From Trichostrongylus colubriformis (lineage: Eukaryota; Nematoda; Chromadorea; Rhabditida; Trichostrongylidae), in contig OZ022259.1 in NCBI GenBank assembly GCA_963978905.1, positions 21,550,068 to 21,614,067 on the forward strand: 64,000 nt of DNA. The letters run 5' to 3'. The notes under the pieces are model-generated. The model saw nothing but the letters and a program-made list of their open reading frames with translations, was not told where the DNA came from and searched no databases. The position numbers and the translations under genes were made by a program. Shown here one piece after another: positions 33,601 through 41,159 of this stretch (the stretch's first letter is position 1; each line of letters opens with the position of its first letter).

Positions 33601-35454
33601 CTCTACAGTGGCCAGACATTTGCTGACAATCGGCAAGGTGAAGAACAGCCAAAAGAAGAATTTGCAACAGCCTAATACCATTAGATTGTTGCAAAATTAA
33701 TTTCGGAAATGGACCGCATACTTCAAACTACTATAACTCAGCTTAAGCACGAGTCTATTAATCGAAGTAAAAACCATCAGAATCTACATACTTTTGCCAA
33801 CGAACAGGCAATAAATCTAAGCCTTCACTCTAAAAACTACTATCACGAGAATCAACGAAGTCAAGGAAGGCACATTCAACATCGTCTAAATTAGTAAATT
33901 GTTTCTGACGCAGATGAGAACTGAGGGCTCGAAAAAAGTGATAGTCTGTTGGGGAAAGGTCGGGAGAATACGCTGGGTGAGGGAGAACTTCTATACCCAA
34001 AGGGTCAATTTTTGCCGAGTGATTTGGGAGGTGTGTGGCCTTGCGTTGTCCTGCAACAGGATCGGCCCTCCTCTATTCACCACCGCTGGCCACAATTTTT
34101 GCAACTTTCTATACATTTGCTCCAGATCACAACAGTAAGACTCTGCTGTGACTGGCTGACCAGGTTGCAAGAAACTGTAATGGATTACACCTTTACAACA
34201 CCACCACACAGTAATCATAACCTTTTTAGGGTGAAGGTCGGGTTTAGGAAAAGTTTTTGGGGGAGCATCCTTATCTACCCAGACTAATCCCCGCTTCCTG
34301 TTGTCATAAAGAACCCATTTTTCATCTACAGTTATAATACGGTTTACAAATGGCTCATTTTTATGGCGAACTAGGAGATTATAGCAGGTGTCGAAACGTG
34401 CCAGACGCTGCTCATCGGTCAGGTCATGAGACACCCACTTCGACATCTTCTTCACCTTGCCGATTGTCAGCAAATGTCTGGCCACTGTAGAGTAATGTAC
34501 GCCTAGGTCTTCTGCTAACGTACGAGTATTCGTCTCCGGCTTTGCTTCGACGGCTCTCTTTAAATCTTGATCATTAAGCGATGACCTGCGGCCGCGACCC
34601 GACTTCTCTTTGAGATCAAAATCGCCAGAAGCAAATTTTTTAAACCAAAGCTTCACTGTTCGTTCGCAAGGACAATTCGTCCCAAAAACACTGCTGAGAT
34701 TACGAGCTGCCTCCTCTGTGGAGTGTTCCAATTTAAACTCATAAAGCATGATGACTCGATAGTCGCGTCGGTTCATGATTATACGCAGCCCTGGAAAAGA
34801 CCGGCTGGAAAACTTAGAGCGACATTCATAGAAGTTTCTGAAAGAGCAGAAAAAAACCCACCAAATGGTATGCCTGGCGTTCCTTGGGATGGAATAGTTC
34901 AGGATAAAAAAATCTACTTATTTATACATACCTTAAAACCGAAATTAATTTTGCAACAACCTAATATCTGTAGTTTGCCTACACTGCCATTCTTTTCGAG
35001 AGAATTACCATATTTACAGACACCATTCAAATTTCAGTGGTTTTTTTTTCTTCACTTTCGTAGAGGGCAGCTGAGGAGAGCCTTGAGGGAAGGAAGGCTT
35101 GGTGGGTTAGTATGGTAGCATAAATCACATACAGACGTACAAGGGCAGTTCAGAAGCCCATAATTCAGCTCTGTTGCGATAACGAGTATTGCTGTGATCG
35201 GTCATTAAGTGGAGATAGTCAGGGTTAGGTTGACAGGGCACCAAGTGGAACCAAATGATGACTTTGTTTTTTCAGCGTTGGAATCTCTGGAACCCAGTAC
35301 CGACATGGCTGAGATAGAATTGGCTGATCCAAAAGACGTTGAAGAAGCGCTTGCACAACGACCTCCACAAAATCAGGATCCTCTTACGCCGGCGAATACT
35401 CCAGCAACTACGACAGACAGGAAACCCAGTCTACAGTTCTCCTATAGCACCTGA
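21612..35454 (+). CDS. Bestrophin-family chloride channel, complete 14-exon gene
   Basis: Exons: 21612-21679, 22289-22399, 23273-23407, 23472-23565, 24353-24425, 27373-27527, 27593-27757, 28268-28330, 28717-28797, 29825-29976, 30225-30368, 30410-30488, 30571-30880, 35276-35454. All introns are GT-AG, every phase joins, and the total is 1809 nt (602 aa plus TGA). Bestrophins are pentameric calcium-activated anion channels of the plasma membrane. Visible hallmarks: N-terminus [11 protein letters not shown] as in nematode members; first membrane helix about residues 29-54; neck motif [10 protein letters not shown] at 76-85; the family-defining Arg-Phe-Pro at 150-152; [11 protein letters not shown] in exon 7; and the acidic calcium clasp [11 protein letters not shown] near 295-305 in exon 9. 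Residues after about 365 form a low-complexity cytosolic tail rich in Ser, Thr, Asp and Asn. Oddities relative to human Best1 numbering: neck position 80 is Leu rather than Phe, position 93 is Phe rather than Trp. The exon 6/7 junction gives two Glu in a row and could be off by one codon. Which nematode paralogue it is cannot be told. Confidence 0.93.
21853..21931. repeat. GTTCATAC-type MITE, short copy in bestrophin intron 1
   Basis: CGGCCGCCTTCATACTCTGC on the left and AAAGTATGAAGGATG on the right, with GCATCGGCGCCG/CGGCACCGGCGCC inside. A small degenerate member of the family typified at 19707. Confidence 0.65.
22514..22748. repeat. Inverted-repeat MITE in bestrophin intron 2
   Basis: CCAAACGAGGTTTTTAGGTG... 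and the complementary CACCTAAAACCTCGTTTGG form arms of about 62 bp, including GTTTCATTTATAGCC / GGCCATAAATAAAAC and CGACGCTTTCGTCG. The spacer is about 100 bp. No coding potential. Confidence 0.8.
22796..23150. mobile_element. TTAA-ended element, R family, uninterrupted copy
   Basis: Starts TTAAAGTGGGGC and ends CCCCCTTCCGGGGCCTTCAA. It aligns, inverted, along the two halves of the copy at 36974-38751 (shared GTGCTGCGGGATCG-GATAAGAC, CATCACCTCTT-TGAA, CAGAGAACATGTATT-like blocks). This copy lacks the large palindrome and so shows the empty site. Confidence 0.7.
24540..25285. mobile_element. TA-flanked DNA element in bestrophin intron 5
   Basis: Perfect 26-bp terminal inverted repeats AACGGACAAATGTGCAGAGG (then GACGCA), continuing imperfectly through GCGACGCG...GCGTCGCGG. 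TA on both sides (24538-24539, 25286-25287). 746 bp, GC-rich interior with a C9 tract at 25108, no transposase. The words GATAGGTTGGA occur both 15 bp outside the left end and 12 bp outside the right end, perhaps by chance. Confidence 0.85.
25790..26340 (-). mobile_element. TTAA-ended element, S family, inverted copy
   Basis: Left end TTAAAAGGCAACTTTAGGGA, right end TATCCCAAACACTGTCTTTAA, matching in reverse the ends of 26707-27274. Internal blocks (GCATCCATTTTCATG, CGCGCTGCGATACTTTCAATCC, CACGTCGCCTGGAGGCGGG) are shared in reverse with the other two copies. Together with the direct copy at 26707 it makes a 1.5 kb inverted pair inside bestrophin intron 5. Confidence 0.75.
26494..26575 (+). 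repeat. tRNA-derived SINE-like fragment
   Basis: GGGCGGAGATGGTGTAGCAG resembles a pol III A box and GGATCGAATCC a B box, with spacing close to a tRNA, but the cloverleaf is not intact. A second, more decayed copy is at 32010-32080 (GGGCGGAGGTGGTGTAGTAA). Confidence 0.5.
26707..27274 (+). mobile_element. TTAA-ended element, S family, best-preserved copy
   Basis: Perfect 20-bp terminal inverted repeats CTTAAAGACAGCATTAGGGG / CCCCTAATGCTGTCTTTAAG, each containing TTAA. 568 bp. No transposase frame. Shared interior with 10417-10982 and the reverse copy 25790-26340. Confidence 0.82.
27993..28127. repeat. GTTCATAC-type MITE in bestrophin intron 7
   Basis: TTAGGCTGCGTTCATACTCA on the left, GAGTATAAACGCTGCC on the right; internal GGACGTGG and CAACGAGGCAGG blocks as in the copies at 43116 and 48681. 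Confidence 0.75.
28366..28606. mobile_element. MITE with 9-bp target duplication in bestrophin intron 8
   Basis: Terminal inverted repeats GGGTGGGGTCCACGAGGTCG (then AATTTCCGC) with exact complement at the right end. Flanked by the 9-bp direct repeat GTCCTGCTT at 28357-28365 and 28607-28615. A 9-bp duplication is typical of Mutator-like (MULE) elements. The core CGCTTCGCGGCGGTGCACTC recurs at 60710, linking it to the ceramidase-intron element. Confidence 0.85.
28914..29098 (+). repeat. Tandem duplication of about 113 bp in bestrophin intron 9
   Basis: CTAAAACAATAAAAAAGTCG followed by TTAATTGATATCAAT occurs at 28953 and again at about 29050 with few differences, with flanking AGTATTT and CCAAAATGGTTTC/CTAAAATGATTTC parts also repeated. 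Confidence 0.75.
30881..31580 (+). other. Start of bestrophin intron 13, no gene seen
   Basis: Contains a C11 tract at 31069-31079 followed by CTCCGGTGCCTTTAAAT, which looks like one end of an R-family TTAA element. The other end was not found. Open frames here show no recognisable protein. Confidence 0.5.
32010..32080 (+). repeat. tRNA-derived SINE-like fragment, second copy
   Basis: GGCGGAGGTGGTGTAG...CCTCCACTCTCATGGTGTAGGAATTCGG parallels the 26494 copy, with a short deletion and a degraded B box. Lies inside family A copy 3. Confidence 0.45.
32437..32887. mobile_element. TTAA-ended palindromic element (copy 2), nested in family A copy 3
   Basis: TTTAAGGACTCACGCAAGTA on the left, CATGATTCCTTAAA on the right; interior GAGCTGTATCTCAGCC and CGTGAAACTTAGCA match the copy at 20939-21374. 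Removing it restores CTTTAAAGTCCGACAG, which parallels CTCTAAAGTCCGACCG in family A copy 2. Confidence 0.78.
33136..33675 (+). mobile_element. mariner element, truncated copy with 5' half of transposase
   Basis: The element starts TTAGGTTGTAGCAAAATTAA after a TA (33134-33135) and ends with GCAACAGCCTAA followed by TA. An open frame from 33317 encodes about 108 residues of a mariner transposase N-terminus ([15 protein letters not shown], a helix-turn-helix around [11 protein letters not shown], and the linker GRGRRS), then stops being transposase at about 33645 where a short 3' terminal repeat is joined. The DD34D catalytic domain is therefore deleted. Sequence style is that of the Hsmar1/bandit-like mariners. 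It sits in the last intron of the bestrophin gene, immediately beside the inverted copy at 33682-34964. Confidence 0.9.
33682..34964 (-). mobile_element. mariner element, near full length, inverted next to a truncated sibling
   Basis: Outer end (right) AATTTTGCAACAACCTAA followed by TA; inner end TTAGATTGTTGCAAAATTAA at 33682. The outer 58 bases are an almost exact inverted match to the outer end of the neighbouring copy at 33136. Length of about 1283 bp is that of a complete mariner. A small untranslated leader separates the terminal repeat from the transposase start at 34776. The left junction lacks a clean TA, so the pair may have arisen by insertion of one element beside the other or by rearrangement. 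Confidence 0.9.
33758..34776 (-). pseudogene. mariner transposase, inactivated by frameshift and stop
   Basis: The frame opens at 34776 and encodes 261 residues: helix-turn-helix DNA-binding region (about 1-110), WVPHDLTDEQ-like linker present as [10 protein letters not shown], first catalytic Asp in TVDEKW, second in LLQDNARPH. The frame breaks near 33995 by one base; the alternative frame then continues with [18 protein letters not shown], carrying the third Asp, followed by a premature TAG at 33832-33830 and the natural end YFD-stop at 33760-33758. Total span of 1019 nt equals the usual mariner length of about 340 codons minus one base. It is non-functional as read, but only two lesions separate it from an open frame. 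Confidence 0.93.
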
Positions 35455-35885
35455 GGGAACGAGTTTCTTGATGCGGTCTTATTGTAATATCTCTACTTGA
35501 TATGAATGAATGTTCCTAGTGTGTGTTGTATGAGATTCCCCGCAAAGCATTAAGAAAACCCACGGAGCAGCCGGTTGCTGTAATTATTGCATGAGAGAAA
35601 GGGACAAGAAAGAAGCCGAAGATTGCAATGGGAGGAGCTACTGCCGCCCTGTCTGTGAGGACTAGAACATGAGTCGTTTTCATTCTATCATCTATATCGT
35701 CTTTTGGCTGATAGCTATGTTTTCGATCCAAATTATCGATCAGTTTCCATCCATACATTCACTCCTTTCTCCATAGAGTTTCTAAACATTACCTAACAGT
35801 CTGATAAGTACAGGATATCAAAGTGGTGTACCGTAATTTAATTTGTAATCCTAAATAGGACGCTGAACAAAGCCAACAGTTGCGA

Positions 35886-35891
35886 AATAAA
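35886..35891 (+). terminator. Candidate polyadenylation signal downstream of bestrophin
   Basis: AATAAA lies about 430 bases after the bestrophin stop codon. It is the first exact match I see downstream on this strand, but the distance is long and variant signals closer to the stop cannot be excluded. Confidence 0.3.
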
Positions 35892-36344
35892 GTGAAGCCG
35901 GAGATTTCTGAAAAGGAGATGTGCTTCTCTTTGTGAAAACCACGCCTTCGATTGATTGTGCCGTGTGCATTTGCTGCGATATTGCATTTTTTAACACTTA
36001 GTGTTGACTAGATGCGCTCGATAGTGACTACGGTATATCATTTCTAAGATGCTTAACCTATTTTGTGACCAAACTCGGGAAGGTTACTCTCGTGGTCTCT
36101 TCGAGTACAATAATCTTGAGCATGAGTTGATATCACGTCACAATCGAAGTGAGCAAAGTGAGCTGATAGGATGTTTTCGAAATTTCAAAATTTCACCAAG
36201 CAATCAGGGACGGTAGTAATCTACCTGAAACTAGCAATTAAGAACAACGGTTAGGTGTTGTTCGCACTGAGATCATAGCAGTTGAAACTGGGAGGTTACC
36301 GCTCTTGAAACTGGCAACTTTATTTTACGGCTAAAATTTGTGGT

Positions 36345-36523
36345 TTAGGTCACGTTAATACTCTACGGTGCCAGCGGCAGAGCGTGGCTGCATGTCTCTG
36401 CGTCTCAACTTGCGCCAACCTATCTCGTTGCCTTCGTTTTCCTTGCACCTCCTCCGTGCCTTCTGCCTCGCTGCTTGTGAACGCAGCCACGCCCTGCCGC
36501 CGCAATGTATGAATGCGGTCTAA
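36345..36523. repeat. GTTCATAC-type MITE, downstream of bestrophin
   Basis: TTAGGTCACGTTAATACTCT at the left, GTATGAATGCGGTCTAA at the right; interior GCAGAGCGTGGCTGC and GCAGCCACGCCCTGCCGCC pair. Confidence 0.8.
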
Positions 36524-36832
36524 AGAGAAGTCATAAAGTGAGTTATCTAAATGGAAGCTGCTGGTATAAGGAGGATATATGCGGCGAAATTTCCGGTGAA
36601 GAGAAACTCTACCGGGTCTTATAAGACATCTTTTCCGACTGCTGCCACCACTTCTAACAGTGCCCGCCCTTTTCGTTAACAGAGCTCGCCTCCTCCTGGA
36701 GTCAACGGCGGAAAGGCTTAACATTTCTTCCATTCCATTTCTCTTCACTTCCGTACTACGTAGTGGCACCTAATCTTTCGATATTCGGCTCGAAGCACCA
36801 CTATCACTACCTCCAACAGCATGTAAGTTGGT

Positions 36833-36905
36833 ACAGGAGCTAGCTCAGTGGCTAGAAGGGCCCGTGACATCTATGCAGGCTATGAGAACGAGTCTAATGT
36901 GCTAC
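36833..36905 (+). repeat. tRNA-like fragment with good A box
   Basis: GGAGCTAGCTCAGTGGCTAG is a strong match to the 5' half of a tRNA (D arm, A box), but the expected B box reads GAGAACGAGTCTA and no anticodon stem pairs well. Best taken as a tRNA pseudogene or SINE head. Confidence 0.4.
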
Positions 36906-36973
36906 ATACCTAACAATTCCTGAATTCATTGTCATGAGGTGAGAGAAATTTCCACATGTATGGTAACGATTAC

Positions 36974-38751
36974 TTAAAGGCACCGGGAGGGTTGAGGAGA
37001 AAATGAGAACTGGGAATACATGTTCTCTGGAAACAAACCTTTCACTTCAAAAGAGGTGATGTGTGGCGGAACTCTCATCGAAAGACCGCTGCTTGGTGTC
37101 TTATCACGATCCCGCAGCACGATGAGTCCTTCATAAGCTGGGGAGTTACCATTGAGGGAGAGGCAACGTTCGCGGCCTGCTAATTTATTGGGTTGAGGAA
37201 TAAGTCCCCGCGGTTTTTTTCAACCCTGTTTTTTACAATATTTCCTTCATCTCTTGACAAAGTTTATATGTGTTTTCGATAGAGCTTTTTTGCTCTACAA
37301 AATAGTTCTATCTGTTTTTTGATTCCTTCGACTACCTAATATTTATGAAGTTTGGAAATGAAGTGAGCTAAAGGCTAAAAATTGGCGCTTGCGCACCTCA
37401 TTTTTCTCGCCTACCATCAAGATCAAAAACTGTTTGTGTATATATTTCGATAGAGCTTTTCCAGCTCTACAGAACGACTATACTACTTATTTAAATCGCT
37501 CAACTTTTTGCTGTTTTTAAGACTCACAAATACAATACTCGCAAAAGTGTGCACTTTCGTTATCTTCTCTTCCTCGCCTACCATCGAGATCTAAGAGAAT
37601 ATCTAGCCATGTACTCGATAGAGCTCTTTTCACTCTACAAGATGATGCCACTCTTCTTTTGAATCTTTTCATATTTTAGCATTTAGCAATGAGTTTTTAC
37701 CTGTTTTTCAATTCAATATTACATAACGAAAATGAATTTTTCGGCAGAGTGTTTTGCATCACTCGATAGAGCTCTTTTTGCTCTACAAGATGGTGCTCAT
37801 GGTTTTTGTTCGAACCAATTTTTTCCATTTTTTAGACCATTTAGAATTCGACGAAATCGAGCATTTTTGACACCATGTGATGAAAATGCTCAATTTCGTC
37901 AACTTTTAAATGACCTAAAATATAGCGAAAATTTATTCGAACAAAAACCGTGAGCATCATCTTGTAGAGCAAAAAGAGCTCTATCGAATGATGCAAAACA
38001 CTCTGCCGAAAAAATTAATTTTCATTATGCAATATTGAATTGAAAAACAGGCGAAAACTTATTGCTACATGCCAAAATATGAAAAAATTCAAAAGAAGAG
38101 TGGCATCATCTTGTAGAGTGAAAAGAGCTCTATCGAATACATGGCTAGATATTCTCTTAGATCTCGATGGTAGGCGAGGAAGAGAAGATAACGAAAGTGC
38201 ACACTTTTGCGAGTATTGTATTTGTAAGTCTTAAAAACAGCAAAAAGTTGAGCGATTTAAATAAGTAGTATAGTCATTCTGTAGAGCTGGAAAAGCTCTA
38301 TCGAAATATATACACAAACAGTTTTTGATCTTGATGGTAGGCGAGAAAAATGAGGTGCGCAAGCTCCAATTTTTTGCCTTTAGCTCACTTCATTTCCAAA
38401 CCTCATCAATATCACGTAGTCGAAGGAATCAAAAAACAGATAGAACTATTTTGTAGAGCAAAAAAAGCTCTATCGAAAACACATATAAACTTTGTCAAAA
38501 GATGGAGGAAACATTGTAAGAAACGGGGTTGGAAAAAAACCGCGGGGACTTATTCCTCAACCCAATAGCTTCTCGCCCGCCTGTAGTCTACCAACGGCTA
38601 GTACACAGGGACCGCGAAAAAGTATGGGGTTTTCCCATGTTTCTCGTGGTTTTCACCGTTTTATGTCGTTCTTTCCCTTCTGTTACTCTTCCGAAAACTT
38701 CTGCTTTCATGTTCCACAATCTGCCAAATTTACCCCTCCCACTGCCTTCAA
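36974..38751. mobile_element. TTAA-ended R-family element interrupted by the giant palindrome
   Basis: Left end TTAAAGGCACCGGGAGGG, right end CCCCTCCCACTGCCTTCAAA. The left part (36974-37185) and right part (38568-38751) align, inverted, to consecutive halves of 22796-23150. Without the insert it would be about 400 bp. Confidence 0.75.
37186..38567. mobile_element. 1.38 kb near-perfect palindrome with periodic hairpins
   Basis: Left end TATTGGGTTGAGGAATAAGT, right end its complement ACTTATTCCTCAACCCAATA. The two arms (about 690 bp each) pair almost base for base and meet at the centre near 37875 (CACCATGTG). Within each arm TCGATAGAGCT followed by a short spacer and AGCTCTACAA-like complement recurs at 37277, 37448, 37616 and 37764, with mirror copies in the right arm, so each strand can form eight small hairpins inside one giant hairpin. 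Intervening units repeat CTCGCCTACCATCGAGATC. No protein-coding capacity. It belongs to no transposon class I can name. Confidence 0.9.
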
Positions 38752-40469
38752 ATAACCTTCCATGGGTGATCAGCGCATGGGTCGGATGCACTTCGAAAAA
38801 CCTTTACGCCTTAGTTTTCCTAATGACGTGCAGTTTTTTCTAAACGTGCAGCCTTTTCCATAGCACTTCAGCAGCAGTCAGCGTATTTCATAATTTAAAA
38901 ATGTGGTGGATTTCACAGGAATTTTTTCACTTCTGAATAAAATAATAAAGGTAGGGCCGCTCCGTGCATCCAGGTGCTATTCATAATCGAATTGGGGCGG
39001 GTTCCTCGTCAATGCTCAGGGTCAGTCAAAGCCAGCAGTTTTTATCCATTCGGAGAAATCCAATTAACAATTAACCTCTAACCATGAGAGCACATGACTT
39101 AGCTGGCAGTGGTGAGAATCATTCCATGAAATGGTCAATGGACTATGGGACTGATGGCCGCACCACCTATCCCCTTTTTTCACTTCTGTCCACTATTTCA
39201 AAATGGCTGACTAGTTTCAGCATCTGAAGGGTAAGGCTAATTTGAGTTGTTGGACAAGGGCATCCGATCGATATAGCCCTCTCTATTTCTCCATCCTCTG
39301 CCTTCCATTTTCTATTCGTTATACATGATTGATATTTTCATTTACTTTGTGATTTTTTTGTTCGACGCTAGTCAGAACTTTTCCTTGTGACTTCTCCGCC
39401 CATGCATTCTAGACCTTAAAAAGCAACAAACTCCCAAAAGCGCAGAGGAGCGAAGTCGTCCAAATGACACCCCATTCCAGCAAACTTTTGAAGGTAAGTT
39501 GAAAAATAAAACTGCAGATCGATTTGGGGCGCAAATTCTGCCAAAGCCGGGTGGCGGAGGGACTGCATTGAGCTCTGCAGCCTTTGCTTTCGACGCGACA
39601 CTTTTTTGCGCATTTTCCGTGCTAGCAGTGAAAAGCTAATTGATGCCGCACGTTCTTTACTGAATTTCAATCTGGTTTTTCTTGTCACCCCCCATTTAGC
39701 CCAGATACTTGATCGATCGTTATCATTATTAACGTTGTCGTGTGAGACAGCATTTCTTGTTTACACATCACCGTAGATCGATTCCCTGTCACTGGTAAAT
39801 AAATTTTCTTTAAAATTTGGGCCTTCGGTTAGCTTTAATCCTCCACTTGTTTGGAGTGATATTAATTATGCCTGGAAGGATCCTAATCCTTTTAAGGTGC
39901 AAGGATTGCAGGGTGTGCAATAAATATTGTTACGGGGTAAAAAAAAGAATATCTCTGACAAGAGCACAAAAAAAAGCGAAAAGGATCCCAACCATTACTT
40001 GGGTCGACGTTTACATTTCTTTTTTTCGATTTTTTTCTGTATTTTGAAAGTAATTGGTACTTGATGAAGCAAAGAATATCAGCAAAGTGGGGTGCCGGTG
40101 AAAGGTGAAAATTTATCTAACTGGAAAACTCTGAAAATGACCAACTACGTGCCTCTGTGCTATAAAGTGCTGTCATGATTCCGAAAGACGTGTTACAAAG
40201 CCCTATGCTCATTCCGTGTCACGTTCTGCACACCTGCTCTTTTCGATAAGTTATAAGCTTTTTATTGCTAATTGAATTTTTCGGAGATTTGGTCATTTCA
40301 GAGTCTCCAGTCGAACCTTTTTTAATTTTCACCCTGAGCCCTACCCAGCTGAGATACTTTGCTTCACTGAGTACCAACTGTTTTCAAAACACAAAAAATT
40401 GAATAAGAAATATAAACGCCGACCAAAGTTATGGTTAGAATCCAAAACCGCACTTATTTTTCACCGCTG
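38752..40469. other. No gene recognised
   Basis: Intergenic sequence with short chance frames. Nothing supported by splice sites or family motifs. Confidence 0.5.
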
Positions 40470-40720
40470 CTGTATGTTATCATCACCTTTCGATTCGACC
40501 TCCTCGATTTCGGACGACGGTGCGTAGATGTTTGGGGTACGAGTCGATGACAGGGCGCAGATAGTGGACGACGAGTTTTGCCCCTCCCGGTAAAGGACAG
40601 CCTTGAGGGACTGAAGGCTTCGCTGAAAACTTGCGCAGTTCTCCCCTTCCAGATATCCACAAACGGCGTAGTCCAGTGGGTTGCGATTGGGCGAACAGCT
40701 TCACGTTCGAGAAGGTCAGG
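40470..40720 (-). pseudogene. Decayed Tc1/mariner transposase C-terminus
   Basis: The minus strand shows SPNRNPLDYAV near 40680, matching the SPDLNPxDYxVW block that carries the third acidic residue of Tc1/mariner transposases, then after a frame change YLRPVIDSYPKHLRTVVRNR, the typical C-terminal tail. Two further fragments of the same tail (RNRGG-like) appear on the plus strand near 40755-40815 and 41100-41150, so the locus is a scrambled set of copies. Terminal repeats were not identified. Confidence 0.7.
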
Positions 40721-41159
40721 TGCTTGTTGGTTCACGTCCCGTCAACAACTCCTACCCCAAGCGCGGTCATCTGAAATCGAGGTCCAATCGAAAAGTGATG
40801 ATGATGTATTGTTCAGCGTATGGATACTTATCACCAAATTTTCATTTCTTTGCTGCACTGTTGCCAGAGATGTTCGGTTTATAACAGTATCTATTGTGCA
40901 CCCTATACAATTCAAGGCCTAATTTAGAAGCTTCAAAACAATAGCATCCGCACTGACCACTTCTGCACAAAACCTCGATATCGAGCGGCTGTAAACATTC
41001 TCCAGATGGATAGTTCGAATGGCCTTGTCTCCTTCCCGTCATCTACCCCTTCACTATCCAAATCCTACAATTTTATGAAGCTGAATCAGATAGCTAATTT
41101 TCCTACCCCAATCACCGTCATCCGAAATCGAGGAGGTCCAATGGAATAGTGATGGTAAT

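Noticed and set aside
36833..36905. Intact tRNA gene
   Set aside because: The A box half is good but the T arm and anticodon stem do not form, so it is listed only as a tRNA-like fragment.
37186..38567. CRISPR-like array from the evenly spaced repeats
   Set aside because: Spacing is 150-170 bp, the spacers are themselves repeats, and the genome is eukaryotic with spliced genes.
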